From NCBI GenBank assembly GCA_944381105.1, contig CALWJU010000015.1, positions 1 through 41,082 of the forward strand: 41,082 nt of DNA, given 5' to 3'. Positions within the stretch are counted from its first letter, which is position 1. Every line of letters starts with the position of its first letter. Made by a program: the position numbers and the translations under genes. The DNA is from an uncultured Clostridia bacterium. GTDB taxonomy: Bacteria > Bacillota > Clostridia > Christensenellales > UBA1242. The notes beneath the pieces are model-generated. The model was not told where the DNA came from. It saw only the letters and a list, made by a program, of their open reading frames with translations, and did not search any database. Positions 7,061 to 16,238 of this stretch are shown one piece after another.

Positions 7061-8071
7061 TTACTCTTTGGTCGCAATATTGTAATTATAATAATCCTTT
7101 CTATCGGTTACTTCCTCGCCGAAAAAGTCTGGCGGGGTGAAACTATTCATATCTTCGCTTGAATCAAACTCAACCTCAATAAGTTTTAGTGGTTTTGGCT
7201 TATAAAAAACATTTATTTCACAAGACTTTGTTTTTTTAAGGTCAATAAAATATCTATCCTTTTCGATTGTCTTGCCTTTTGAGTATCTTTTTAGAAGTTC
7301 AAGATACTCCTCTTCTGATATCTCTTTTTCCTTCTCTATTCGTTTGCTACCCTTGCCCTCCTTTTCTGTTAGGTAATACTTTTTATTGTCAACATTTCTT
7401 ACTCGCACTTCGCTTTTCCCTATATCTAAATAGTTTTGTACTATATGCACTTTCTTTTCACACAACTTCAAAATGGATGTGTCCTTTAAAAGAAATTTTC
7501 GCTCATGCTCATAATGATCTTCAATGTTATTAAGGCTTAAAAGAGAACAAATATAATCGGTAATACTATCTGCACTCTCTTTTCCACATATAATATTTTT
7601 GTAACTTATATTGCTCTCGTCAAGAGAGGCTTTTATCTTCTCCCCTGCTCTGTCGCTTTCGCTCTCAGTCTGGTATCGTCCCTCTCTAACATAAGGATGA
7701 TTACGCTCTACAAAATAGACATAATTATCATATTTATCAAAGGTGCTTAATATTAAATTGTTAAATATCTCATTCTCATATAGACTCTTGCTTGCCTCAT
7801 TGTAGTAAATGCTGAGTATAATTGGGCTGTCTGTAACTATAACATCAACCTTATCTTTCACTCTTTTGAGCATATGATTTTGCATAGCAAGTATATAAAG
7901 TTGGTCGCCTAGTTCCTCCTCTCTTCCCTCATATACAAGGTCCTTTGCAAATTCTGGAACATACTCACAACTAATTCGCCTTTCCTTTAAGTTGCTTGCA
8001 ACCCTCATTGCCATGTACGATTTGCCAGCCCCTGGTGCTCCTACAAAATTGATAACTATTGTCTTTTTCAT
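7061..8071 (-). CDS. P-loop ATPase/kinase fused to a CYTH (triphosphate tunnel) domain
   Basis: A 336-residue two-domain protein. Residues 1-180 form an AAA_28/NadR-like P-loop domain with Walker A GAPGAGKS (11-18) and a strand ending in VIVTDSP (D81). Residues 186-336 form a CYTH domain beginning with the E-x-E-x-K motif (EHERK, 188-192), followed by EVRVR, YYLTEKEG, IEKDRYFI, LIEVEF and the closing VTDRKDYYNY. CYTH enzymes bind triphosphate-containing substrates in a metal-dependent tunnel. The ATG at 8071 follows AGGAGATAGTT; the upstream open frame runs into tandem repeats and is not used. It may phosphorylate a nucleoside or cofactor and process a phosphorylated product; the substrate is unknown. 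Confidence 0.88.
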   Translation of the reverse strand: MKKTIVINFVGAPGAGKSYMAMRVASNLKERRISCEYVPEFAKDLVYEGREEELGDQLYILAMQNHMLKRVKDKVDVIVTDSPIILSIYYNEASKSLYENEIFNNLILSTFDKYDNYVYFVERNHPYVREGRYQTESESDRAGEKIKASLDESNISYKNIICGKESADSITDYICSLLSLNNIEDHYEHERKFLLKDTSILKLCEKKVHIVQNYLDIGKSEVRVRNVDNKKYYLTEKEGKGSKRIEKEKEISEEEYLELLKRYSKGKTIEKDRYFIDLKKTKSCEINVFYKPKPLKLIEVEFDSSEDMNSFTPPDFFGEEVTDRKDYYNYNIATKE

Positions 8072-8105
8072 AACTATCTCCTTTTGTTTTTGTATTTTTT
8101 TCAAG

Positions 8106-8179
8106 ACCTCTTGCATGAATAACATTTTTTTAAAACCTCTTGCGTAAATAACATTTTTTTAAAACCTCTTGCATGATTA
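8106..8179. repeat. Tandem 29-bp repeat upstream of the CYTH fusion gene
   Basis: Units starting ACCTCTTGC at 8106, 8135 and 8164 repeat at exactly 29 nt (the third is partial). On the minus strand each unit carries GCAAGAGGT, and the block ends 34 nt before the start codon. They lie in the 5' leader of the CYTH fusion gene. Confidence 0.85.
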
Positions 8180-8219
8180 TTATCATATAAAACACCACAT
8201 ATTAAATGTGTATTTTGTA

Positions 8220-8350
8220 CGCTTTTATAAGCCTTTTAAAAATGCTTTTTTCAAGCATTTTTTAAGTTTAATGTTTAAAAAGCATTTTTTAAGTTTTATG
8301 TTTAGAAAAAACTTTTAAAGAATTTAATGTTTAACAAACATTTTTTTTAA
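8220..8350. repeat. Degenerate AT-rich repeats with a hairpin
   Basis: Variants of AAGCATTTTTTAAGTTTAATG recur three to four times, and AAAATGCTT/AAGCATTTT forms a hairpin around 8238-8261. The block lies just downstream of the NrtR-like gene on its sense strand, and the hairpin may terminate that transcript. No gene is seen. Confidence 0.55.
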
Positions 8351-8361
8351 GATTTTAGAAT

Positions 8362-9042
8362 TTAACATTTGTTTCTGTTATCTTGACTTTTCTGATCACA
8401 AAATCTATAAAGTTTCGCTGGCTTTTTCCCTGTTGTCGCCTCGTACTCTCCTGTCGGCTCTATAATCTTTTCGCTGAGCAATTTCTTCCTAAAATTTCGC
8501 CTATCTATGACACTATCGAGTATACTTTGATAGGCATTTACTATTTCAGGAAGGGTAAAAGTCGGTGGGAAAAGGTTTTTCAAGATTTGTGAATCGAATA
8601 TTTTTTCCTTTAAAAAGTCTATCGCCTCGCCTAGTATTTTATTGTGGTCATAGGCAAGAGGTGGAATTCTATCTATGATAAACCAGTCCGCATCCTTTGT
8701 TTTTAGTGTTTTTTTGAGAACTTTGACCTTTTTGCAGTCAATAACGCTTATGTAGACAATGGCAATCATCCTCATGACAGGGCTTCGATTTGGCTCTGAA
8801 TAGACCTTAAAAAATGTTGTCTGCACATTTTTTAGCCCTGTCTTTTCATACATCTCTCTTTTCATAGCGTCTTCAACAGTTTCGTTGTTGTAACATGCCC
8901 CACCTACAAGCATCCACATATTTTTGAAAGGTTGGTTGTCTCTCTTTAACAATAAGACCTTAAACCTACCCTCCTCAACTGTAAAAAGCACTGTCAAAAC
9001 ATGTATGCCCTGATTTCTATATAGAGGATTATCTTTTTCCAT
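8362..9042 (-). CDS. NrtR-like Nudix transcriptional regulator
   Basis: The 226-residue protein has an N-terminal Nudix domain (about 10-140) and a C-terminal winged-helix segment (about 150-215, with RRNFRKKLLSEKIIEPTGEY), the layout of NrtR-type regulators of NAD metabolism that use an ADP-ribose-binding Nudix fold as sensor. The Nudix box starts GGACYNNETVEDAMKRE and continues MYEKTGL: G48, E54, R62, E63 and E66 are kept, but the second metal-binding Glu of REUxEE is K67, which fits a sensor with weak or no hydrolase activity. ATG 9042 follows GAGGATGG. Which genes it controls cannot be told; no NAD gene is in the window. Confidence 0.83.
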   Translation of the reverse strand: MEKDNPLYRNQGIHVLTVLFTVEEGRFKVLLLKRDNQPFKNMWMLVGGACYNNETVEDAMKREMYEKTGLKNVQTTFFKVYSEPNRSPVMRMIAIVYISVIDCKKVKVLKKTLKTKDADWFIIDRIPPLAYDHNKILGEAIDFLKEKIFDSQILKNLFPPTFTLPEIVNAYQSILDSVIDRRNFRKKLLSEKIIEPTGEYEATTGKKPAKLYRFCDQKSQDNRNKC

Positions 9043-9060
9043 AACACACCATCCTCTTAT

Positions 9061-9089
9061 ATTATGCGTATTTCTTACACAATTGTCAA
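9061..9089 (-). promoter_or_regulatory. Promoter of the NrtR-like gene
   Basis: On the minus strand TTGACA (9084-9089), 17-nt spacer, CATAAT (9061-9066). Confidence 0.82.
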
Positions 9090-9165
9090 GCGTTTTTTAA
9101 TATTTTTAAATATTTTTTATTTGATACTTTTATTTAATTTTTAATTTTTTTAATTGTTAGTTATT

Positions 9166-9813
9166 CTAATTATTAAAATTTAAAAATCTCTTATGTCTTG
9201 TGGCTTTTAATTTATCAAACTTGACACTTTCAAGTTGTCCATATGCCCTATAACAATAGCCTCTAAAATAATTAAACTTACATTTTTTATTCATACAATA
9301 AAAGGTATGTACAGGAGTACCAGCCAGCAAAGAGCCACCAAGCCTTAGAGCGAAATCTCCACCTCTACGGCTATAAAATATTGAGTTTTTATGGCAGTGA
9401 GGACAAACTCCAACAATTTTACCGGTACTTAAATATCTTCTTGCATCCTTTATCCATTGACGCCTATTTCTTGCATCGTTTATCTCCGCTTTGACCTCAC
9501 CAGAAACGCCTACTTCCTCTTCTTTTCCGCCTTTACCCTTACCCTTTTTGTCATTCTTCTCTCCATCTTCGTCTTCGCCATAGCCGTCGCCTATCTCCTC
9601 GCCATAACCGTCGAGAGTATCTTCTCCATAGCCGTCATCTTCTTTGCCGTCTTGCTTATCTTCGTCATCGTCATTTCCGTCATATTCGTCATTACCGTCG
9701 TATTCATCCTGACCTTGTCCTAAAAAATCTGACCCATCATCCTCGTCGCCAAATTCATCATCGTCGTCAAGGTCGTCATAGTCGTCATCGTAATCGTCAT
9801 CACCTGGATACAT
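9166..9813 (-). CDS. Hypothetical protein: acidic disordered N-terminus plus zinc-ribbon C-terminus
   Basis: I do not recognise a family. The first ~88 residues are almost wholly Asp, Glu, Gly and Tyr, with repeats such as EYDGNDEYDGN and DGYGED, predicting a disordered polyanion. Residues 88-98 are a Lys/Gly-rich linker. The C-terminal ~100 residues are basic, with C137-x2-C140 and C173-x4-C178 that could bind zinc, around a small glycine-rich segment (RRGGDFALRLGGSLLAG). The start at 9813 follows AGGAGGAAAT. The coding DNA of the acidic part is a GAY/GGY codon repeat and so prone to slippage. A charged chaperone-like or nucleic-acid-binding role is possible but unproven. Confidence 0.8.
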   Translation of the reverse strand: MYPGDDDYDDDYDDLDDDDEFGDEDDGSDFLGQGQDEYDGNDEYDGNDDDEDKQDGKEDDGYGEDTLDGYGEEIGDGYGEDEDGEKNDKKGKGKGGKEEEVGVSGEVKAEINDARNRRQWIKDARRYLSTGKIVGVCPHCHKNSIFYSRRGGDFALRLGGSLLAGTPVHTFYCMNKKCKFNYFRGYCYRAYGQLESVKFDKLKATRHKRFLNFNN

Positions 9814-10006
9814 ATTTCCTCCTTAGTCATCTATTATTTACCTTTCTTTATCATTTTATTTGCCTGTCAAAATAATTTTCAAAAGACAATTGTTATATTT
9901 TTTGCATAATTTTGTTTTTCTTTCCTATTTGTTTTTACAAACACATTTTACTAATAAAATAGGTTTTATAATATCTATTTTAGAATTTTAATATCTAATT
10001 TTGATA

Positions 10007-12490
10007 TTACAACATTTTATTTATAGTAAAGAAATTTTTCTTGATTATTTCATTTCCTGTCGCAAGTCTATCGCTTTCTGGCAGTTTCTTAGTATCCATA
10101 GGAAGTATTTTTAAGCCGAAATCAACAGCAAGGGTTGCATTTGTGTTTATATCGCAGGCATAGAATACATTTTGACAATTCTTTGCAAAGTTTATATACT
10201 TTACACCCTTTCTATATCTCTGAGAAAGTGGAAATTCCTTGACAGATACTTTCTTTATATATCCGTTGTCAGTTACCGCTACGATTGAGGTAAAATCAAC
10301 CTGTTTTGCAAAGATTACACTATCATTTTCGTCAAGATTGATTCCCTTAACTCCTGCCGATATTCTGCCCTGAGTTGGTATATCACCCTTATCAAAGTTG
10401 AGAGACATACCCTTTCTTGTCAACATGAGGATACTCTTACCAGGCTTATCGAGTTCAACATTCTTGACCTCATCGCCCTCGTTAAGTTTGCATACCTGAT
10501 AGAAAGATTTGTTTACCACCATATCCTTTACATCGCTTTTCTTGACATAGCCTTGTTTTGTCATAAACAAGATACTACCCTCTCCGCTTGGCAGTTTCAT
10601 AACCTTAACAGGAGTCTCATTTAAGATGATATTTTTATCAATTGAGAGAAGCGACTGACCTTTTTCACGCCATTTACATTCTTTAAGCGAGTTTACAGGT
10701 ATCTTTATGGCATTTCCTTGACTTGTAAAGATAAGTATGGTGTCGTTACCATAGACGTTCTCTATTTGGAGTGGCACGTCGGTTATTGTTGAGTTATCGT
10801 TTAGTGTCTTTTGGCTCATCGAATAATTTTTAGCAGTAACCTTTTTAATGGTATTGCCAGCAGTTATGGCAACTACATAGTCCTTTCCGTCCTCTGTACT
10901 ATCCTCTTTAACCTCTTCAAGCACAATCTCATTGCTACCATTGATTGTTGTCTTGCGAGGGCTGTTATACCCTTTCTTTATCTCCAAAATTTCCTTTTTT
11001 ACTAGGTCATATTGAGCCTTTTTAGAGGCAAGGATTTCTTCATACTCGGCTATGCGTTTTTTAAGTTCGCTAAGTTCATCTTGAAGTTTGTTGACTTCAA
11101 GGTGTACAAGTCTTGCAAGACGCATATCAAGTATAGCCTGTGCCTGTTTTTCGGATAGCGAGAATTTGTCTTTTAATTTCTGTTTTGCCTCGCTTACTGT
11201 TGCAGACTTCTTGATTATCTTTATGACCTCGTCTATATTTTTAATTGCAATAAGCAGTCCCTCGACAATATGCGCCCTCTCTTTTGTGATATTGAGGTCG
11301 TATTTTGTTCGTCTAACTATTATCTCCCTTTGATATTGTGCATAATATGACACAATTTCAAGCAGATTTAGTTGTTTAGGCTTACCGCCAGCAATGGCGA
11401 CCATATTTATACCATAGGATATTTGAAGATTTGTCGCTTTGTATAGGTATTCTAGTATCTTCTTAGGGTCAGCCTCTTTTTTAAGGCGGATAACTGCTCT
11501 CATTCCATTACGATCAGACTCGTCTCGCAATTCAGTAATAGCCGACAACTTATCCTTATTGTTCTCTTTAAGTTCGGCAATCTTCTGCAAGAGTTGAGCC
11601 TTGTTGACTTGGTAAGGCAGTTCGGTTATAACAATATTCATTTTATCGCCATTCTTTTCAATGCTTACCTTCGCCCTCAACAAAATTTTACCTTTGCCTG
11701 TCTTATACGCCTGTTCAAGTCCTCCGTCAACGTCGATTATCTCGCCACCAGAGGGAAAGTCAGGGGCTTTGATAACTCGCATAAGTTGTTCCACTTTGAT
11801 ATTTGGATTGTTGATATATGCAACCACTCCGTCAATAGCCTCGCCAAGATTGTGAGGAGGAATATTAGTTGCCACACCTACCGCAATACCGCTCGCACCA
11901 TTGACAAGCAGGTTAGGAAATCGCCCTGGGAACATATCAGGCTCTTTAAGTGAATCGTCAAAGTTCAAACTCCACCTAACAGTGTCTTTTTCAAGGTCTC
12001 TCATAAGTTCCATAGCAAGAGGAGTAAGTCTAGCCTCGGTGTAACGCATGGCAGCAGGGCTATCTCCGTCAATAGAGCCAAAGTTTCCATGTCCGTCGAC
12101 AAGAGGAGCACGAAGAACCCAATCTTGTGCCATTCTGCACATGGCATCATAGACAGAACTATCTCCATGCGGATGATATTTACCAAGACAGTCGCCCACT
12201 ATTCTAGCCGACTTTCTGTGAGGCTTGTCTGGTGTTACGCCGAGTTCTAGCATAGAGTATAGTATACGACGCTGAACAGGTTTAAGTCCATCCTCAACAC
12301 GAGGCAATGCTCTATCCATAACAACCGTTTCGGTATAAGGTATCATTGAGTCATGTAGCACCTCACTCATGCTCTTATATATTATACCCTTTTCTCCGTC
12401 ATCGCCATTTGAAATAGAATCCTCAACGTTTTCTGTAATGTCATCTTCGTACTTCATTTTATCTTGCTCATAATTGTTATCGTTTTGCAT
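10007..12490 (-). CDS. parC: Type IIA DNA topoisomerase subunit A (GyrA/ParC family, probably topoisomerase IV-like)
   Basis: The 827-residue protein has the breakage-reunion domain with [35 protein letters not shown] and the catalytic Tyr150 in [10 protein letters not shown], then a coiled-coil arm (about 360-490) and a C-terminal beta-pinwheel (about 520-827). The first blade, where gyrase carries the QRRGGKG-type GyrA box, reads [15 protein letters not shown], so the box is absent. The box is needed for DNA wrapping and negative supercoiling, so this looks like a decatenating topoisomerase IV-type subunit. Pipelines may label it gyrA. It follows the subunit B gene across a 249-nt AT-rich gap. 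Confidence 0.88.
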   Translation of the reverse strand: MQNDNNYEQDKMKYEDDITENVEDSISNGDDGEKGIIYKSMSEVLHDSMIPYTETVVMDRALPRVEDGLKPVQRRILYSMLELGVTPDKPHRKSARIVGDCLGKYHPHGDSSVYDAMCRMAQDWVLRAPLVDGHGNFGSIDGDSPAAMRYTEARLTPLAMELMRDLEKDTVRWSLNFDDSLKEPDMFPGRFPNLLVNGASGIAVGVATNIPPHNLGEAIDGVVAYINNPNIKVEQLMRVIKAPDFPSGGEIIDVDGGLEQAYKTGKGKILLRAKVSIEKNGDKMNIVITELPYQVNKAQLLQKIAELKENNKDKLSAITELRDESDRNGMRAVIRLKKEADPKKILEYLYKATNLQISYGINMVAIAGGKPKQLNLLEIVSYYAQYQREIIVRRTKYDLNITKERAHIVEGLLIAIKNIDEVIKIIKKSATVSEAKQKLKDKFSLSEKQAQAILDMRLARLVHLEVNKLQDELSELKKRIAEYEEILASKKAQYDLVKKEILEIKKGYNSPRKTTINGSNEIVLEEVKEDSTEDGKDYVVAITAGNTIKKVTAKNYSMSQKTLNDNSTITDVPLQIENVYGNDTILIFTSQGNAIKIPVNSLKECKWREKGQSLLSIDKNIILNETPVKVMKLPSGEGSILFMTKQGYVKKSDVKDMVVNKSFYQVCKLNEGDEVKNVELDKPGKSILMLTRKGMSLNFDKGDIPTQGRISAGVKGINLDENDSVIFAKQVDFTSIVAVTDNGYIKKVSVKEFPLSQRYRKGVKYINFAKNCQNVFYACDINTNATLAVDFGLKILPMDTKKLPESDRLATGNEIIKKNFFTINKML

Positions 12491-12536
12491 AATTACTCCT
12501 AAATCTTATCTAAATTGATTTAACTTATTTTTGATA

Positions 12537-12660
12537 TTTTTTTTATAATTTTGATGATTTTTTATAGTTTTTTATTGATTTTTTAGATTTTTTTTGCAAA
12601 TTATCTCATTTTTTCAAGTTTTTACTGCTTTTTAAATTTTTCTTTGATTTTATATTTTGC
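12537..12660. repeat. Phased T-tracts (predicted curved DNA) between the topoisomerase genes
   Basis: T-runs centred near 12540, 12550, 12560, 12570, 12581, 12591, 12611, 12621, 12631, 12639 and 12649 repeat about every 10 nt, with an AAATT at the one skipped position (about 12600). The array lies 3' of the subunit B gene, whose sense strand is the A-rich one. It fills most of the 249-nt gap, in which no gene is seen. Confidence 0.8.
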
Positions 12661-12739
12661 CTTAAAATTTGCGTTTTCTTTTTTTTAATAGGTTTTACTT
12701 TTATATCTATTTATTTTATTTGTATTAACGTATTTCAAC

Positions 12740-14698
12740 CTATTTTACATCCTTTTTATAGTTCTTATAGAACTCATCTTCACGGTCAAAGTTAGCATGC
12801 TCATTTATATATTTCTTTCTTGACTCAATGTCATCGCCCATGAGAGTGGTTACCATTTTTTCAGCCTCTGTTGCATCCTCTATTGTAACTTGTACAAGGC
12901 TTCGTTTCTCAGGATCCATAGTTGTCTCCCATAGTTGTTCGGCGTTCATCTCGCCAAGTCCTTTATATCGTTGCAAACTATATCCACGTCCAGCACGAGA
13001 AATAGCCTCAGGGAGTTCATAGTCCGAATAGACATACTCATTAAAGTCCTTTTTATAGACTCTATAAAGTGGTGGCAAACCTATAAAGACATGCCCGTCA
13101 TTGATAAGTTCTCGCATATACCTGAAAAAGAATGTCAAGAGTATTGCCCTGATATGTGCTCCATCTTGGTCGGCATCGCTTAGGATGATAACTTTGTTAT
13201 ATCTTAGACTCGACAAATCAAAGTCCTCGCCTATACCTGTATTTAGTGCTGATATAATCGTCCTTATCTCCTCATTTGCTAGTACTTGGTCAATTCTCTT
13301 CTTCTCAGCGTTGAGCGGTTTGCCACGAAGTGGAAGTATTGCTTGAAAGCGTCTATCACGTCCCTGCTTTGCCGAGCCACCTGCCGAATCGCCCTCAACT
13401 ATAAATAGTTCTGACTTTTCTCGATTTCTAGATGTTGCAGCGGCAAGTTTTCCTACAAGATTGAAATTTTCGGCTGAGTTTTTTGCACGGGTAAGTTCCT
13501 TTGCCTTTTTAGCCGCCTCTCTTACCTTCGCCGCTCCCTTTGCTTTATTTATGATAATCTCAGCAGTTTGAGAATGTTTTTTGTCTTGAAAATACTCGGT
13601 TAACTGTCTTATTGTCAAGTTTTCCACCAGCGTTTTAGCCTCTGGGTTGCCAAGTTTTGTCTTTGTCTGCCCTTCAAATTGAACATTGTTCATCTTGACA
13701 TTGAGGACAACGGTTATACCCTCTCTAAAATCTTCGCCTAGTAGATTTTGCTCCTTTTCTTTTAGAAGATTTAAGTTTCTCGCTTGTTCGTTCATAATCT
13801 TAGTAAAGGCACTCTTAAACCCTGTCTCATGTGTACCACCCTCTATGGTTGGAATGTTATTAACAAAGGAGAAAGAGTTCTCTGTGTAACTATCAGTGTA
13901 GATAAAAGCCACTTCCAAATTAAAGTTTTTATCCTCAGCCTCAAAATAAACAGGCTTTGAAAATAATTTGTTTTTACCCTCAACTAGATAGTCGACAAAA
14001 TCAGATATGCCACCCTCATAGTGAAAACTTTCCTCTCGCTCGCTGTTGAGGTCGACAAGTTTAATCTTCAACCCCTTGTTTAAAAAGGCGAGTTCTCTTG
14101 CACGTGAGCAAATCGTCTCAAAATTAAATTTTATATTGCCAAACATGTCGCTATCAGGTAAGAAGGCAACCTTTGTCCCTGACTTTGTGGTTTTGCCCAC
14201 ATACCTAAGCGGTTCTTTTACCACACCGCTGTGCATTTTTCCATCTTCATCCATATAGGAATGAAAGGAGATAAAATACTCTTTTTTATTTTTGTAAACT
14301 GTAACATTACACCATTTTGACAGGGCGTTTGTAACTGATGCACCCACGCCATGCAGTCCACCAGAGAATTTGTAATTTTCAGTATTAAATTTTCCACCAG
14401 CGTGCAGTGTGCTATATACAACCTCGACACCTGATTTGTGCAAAGTTGGATGTTCGTCAACAGGAATACCACGACCATTATCCTCGACAGTTGCCGAGCC
14501 ATCGGTATTAAGTGTAATTGTTATTGTATCCCCATATCCGTTTGCAATCTCGTCAATCGCATTGTCAACAATCTCCCAAAGCAGATGGTGCATACCTTTT
14601 GAGCCTGTTGTACCTATGTACATACCAGGTCTAAGCCTAACCGCTTCAAGTCCTTCAAGAACCATAATATCTTTTGCGTCATAATTTTTCTCAGCCAT
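12740..14698 (-). CDS. parE: Type IIA DNA topoisomerase subunit B (GyrB/ParE family)
   Basis: This 652-residue ATPase subunit has the GHKL domain (E42, N46 in WEIVDNAIDE; DNGRGIPV 73-80; GGLHGVGASV 113-122), the transducer domain, and the Toprim domain with EGDSAGGSAK (435-444), PLRGKPLNAEKKR and DADQDGAHIR (508-517). Gln at 511 replaces the usual Val of DADVDGAH. It closes with the RYKGLGEMNAEQLWETTMDPE block. GyrB and ParE are hard to tell apart by motif; I favour ParE because its operon partner lacks the GyrA box. ATG 14698 follows AGGAGAATTT, with a good promoter upstream. Confidence 0.88.
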   Translation of the reverse strand: MAEKNYDAKDIMVLEGLEAVRLRPGMYIGTTGSKGMHHLLWEIVDNAIDEIANGYGDTITITLNTDGSATVEDNGRGIPVDEHPTLHKSGVEVVYSTLHAGGKFNTENYKFSGGLHGVGASVTNALSKWCNVTVYKNKKEYFISFHSYMDEDGKMHSGVVKEPLRYVGKTTKSGTKVAFLPDSDMFGNIKFNFETICSRARELAFLNKGLKIKLVDLNSEREESFHYEGGISDFVDYLVEGKNKLFSKPVYFEAEDKNFNLEVAFIYTDSYTENSFSFVNNIPTIEGGTHETGFKSAFTKIMNEQARNLNLLKEKEQNLLGEDFREGITVVLNVKMNNVQFEGQTKTKLGNPEAKTLVENLTIRQLTEYFQDKKHSQTAEIIINKAKGAAKVREAAKKAKELTRAKNSAENFNLVGKLAAATSRNREKSELFIVEGDSAGGSAKQGRDRRFQAILPLRGKPLNAEKKRIDQVLANEEIRTIISALNTGIGEDFDLSSLRYNKVIILSDADQDGAHIRAILLTFFFRYMRELINDGHVFIGLPPLYRVYKKDFNEYVYSDYELPEAISRAGRGYSLQRYKGLGEMNAEQLWETTMDPEKRSLVQVTIEDATEAEKMVTTLMGDDIESRKKYINEHANFDREDEFYKNYKKDVK

Positions 14699-14730
14699 AA
14701 ATTCTCCTAAATTTCAATTATTCCCTTCTT

Positions 14731-14759
14731 ATTATAACACAAAAAGTTATTTTTCACAA
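14731..14759 (-). promoter_or_regulatory. Promoter of the topoisomerase genes
   Basis: On the minus strand TTGTGA (14754-14759), 17-nt spacer ending TGT (extended -10), TATAAT (14731-14736). The leader is about 25 nt. Confidence 0.8.
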
Positions 14760-14924
14760 TCAAATGCGTTGTATATTTGATAAGTATTTTTAAAAAGGCA
14801 AGTATATAATTTATTGTTCTTGCACGCTAAATCTGTAATTACAAAAAATTCTGCATAAATATACATTAGATTGGAAGTTTATTCAGTCTTAATAAATGAG
14901 GGTAAAATAAACTTTCAACTCACT

Positions 14925-14953
14925 TTTACCTAAAAAGCATAAAATTTTATAAT
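14925..14953 (+). promoter_or_regulatory. murG promoter
   Basis: TTTACC (14925-14930), 17-nt spacer, TATAAT (14948-14953), giving a leader of about 20 nt that carries the AGGAG ribosome binding site before ATG 14981. Confidence 0.7.
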
Positions 14954-14980
14954 ATACATAATAATACAATAGGAGATTTT

Positions 14981-16024
14981 ATGAAAACTATTGTCTTTAC
15001 TGGTGGTGGAACTGCTGGACATATTTACCCAAATATTGCCGTGTACGAGCGTCTGAAAGAAGACTATTCTGCCGTTTACATAGGTGGCAGTGGCATGGAG
15101 AAAGATATAGCCAAAAAAGAAAATATCCCCTTTTATGAGATTGACACTGTTAAACTTGAAAGAAAATTTACTTCAAAAAATTTGCTTATACCTTTTAAAC
15201 TTGTTAAAGCAATCTGTCAGAGCAAAAAAATTTTAAAAGAGATAAAACCTAATGTAATCTTTTCAAAAGGAGGCTTTGTATCCGTCCCTGTCGTTATTGC
15301 TGGCAAAAGCCTTAAAATACCTATTGTAAGTCATGAGGCTGACCTTACACTTGGGCTTGCAAACAAGATTATTTTAAGGTATTGCGATAAGATGTGTTGC
15401 ACCTTTGAAGAAACTACAAAGCAAAGTGGCAAATGTGTTTTTACAGGTCTTCCGATTAGGCAAAAATTACTTAAAGGCAACATGAAAAACCTACCTTTTT
15501 ATAAGAATATAGCAAAAGACAAACCATGTCTGCTTATAATGGGAGGCTCAACAGGGGCTAGGAAGATAAATAATATGGTACTAGAAAATATAGATAAACT
15601 CACTTCAAAATTTAATGTTATCCATATCACTGGCAAGCAAAAGGTTGAAAAGAAAAGAGTAAAAGGTTATTTTCAACTTGACTATGTAGATAACATCGGA
15701 GACTTTTTAGACCTTGCCGATATTGTTGTTTCACGTGCAGGTTCGGGTGCTATTCATGAAATTCTTGCAATGAAAAAGCCGATGCTTTTAATTCCTCTTT
15801 CAAAAAATATTTCACGAGGCGACCAAATAGAAAATGCCAAACTTTTTAATAGTCTTGGATATGCTGACGTACTGCAAGAAGAGGACTATGATAAGAATTT
15901 ATTTTTAATAAAAATTGAAAATATATATAAAAATAGGCAAAAATATATAAAAAATATGTCGAAAACAATAAATTATGACGCTTGCGACAAAATTATTTCT
16001 ATTATTAAAGAGATAGAAAAATAA
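14981..16024 (+). CDS. murG: UDP-GlcNAc:lipid I N-acetylglucosaminyltransferase MurG
   Basis: MurG adds GlcNAc to lipid I on the inner membrane face to make lipid II for peptidoglycan. The 347-residue GT-B enzyme shows the N-terminal glycine loop GGGTAGHIYPN, the FSKGGFVSVPVVIAG loop, HEADLTLGLANK, the second glycine-rich motif IMGGSTGARKIN, the UDP-binding segment SRAGSGAIHEILAMKKPMLLIPL and the DQIENAKLF helix. The start follows AGGAG. Unlike the usual mur/fts cluster arrangement it stands alone on the plus strand, divergent from the topoisomerase genes and convergent with the subtilase. Confidence 0.95.
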   Translation: MKTIVFTGGGTAGHIYPNIAVYERLKEDYSAVYIGGSGMEKDIAKKENIPFYEIDTVKLERKFTSKNLLIPFKLVKAICQSKKILKEIKPNVIFSKGGFVSVPVVIAGKSLKIPIVSHEADLTLGLANKIILRYCDKMCCTFEETTKQSGKCVFTGLPIRQKLLKGNMKNLPFYKNIAKDKPCLLIMGGSTGARKINNMVLENIDKLTSKFNVIHITGKQKVEKKRVKGYFQLDYVDNIGDFLDLADIVVSRAGSGAIHEILAMKKPMLLIPLSKNISRGDQIENAKLFNSLGYADVLQEEDYDKNLFLIKIENIYKNRQKYIKNMSKTINYDACDKIISIIKEIEK

Positions 16025-16089
16025 AATTTTAAGAGTAATTTAGATATTTATTTGAGTATTTATTTACATTTAAAATATTTATTTCATTA

Positions 16090-16226
16090 TTTTTATAATT
16101 TTCATATTGTTTTTTAATTATTTTTACTATTTTTCAATAAGTTAATGATTTTTTGATTTTTTTTTGATTATTTATCGATATTTTTAATATTTTTTATATA
16201 TTTTTTTATTTTTTTTGATATTTTTT
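16090..16226. repeat. Phased T-tracts (predicted curved DNA) between murG and the subtilase gene
   Basis: T-runs centred near 16092, 16100, 16112, 16123, 16132, 16151, 16161, 16183, 16192, 16204, 16212 and 16223 keep a phase of about 10 nt with two skipped positions. The array sits in the convergent gap, and its A-rich strand is the sense strand of the subtilase gene. No terminator hairpin or gene is seen here. Confidence 0.75.
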
Positions 16227-16238
16227 ATTAATTTCGGT

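Noticed and set aside
8071..8125. Upstream start of the CYTH fusion gene
   Set aside because: The extension runs into 29-bp tandem repeats, and the ATG at 8071 has AGGAG and begins directly at the P-loop strand.
10007..12490. Firm label of DNA gyrase subunit A
   Set aside because: The GyrA box is missing from blade 1, so a topoisomerase IV-type assignment is more consistent, though a pipeline may call it gyrA.
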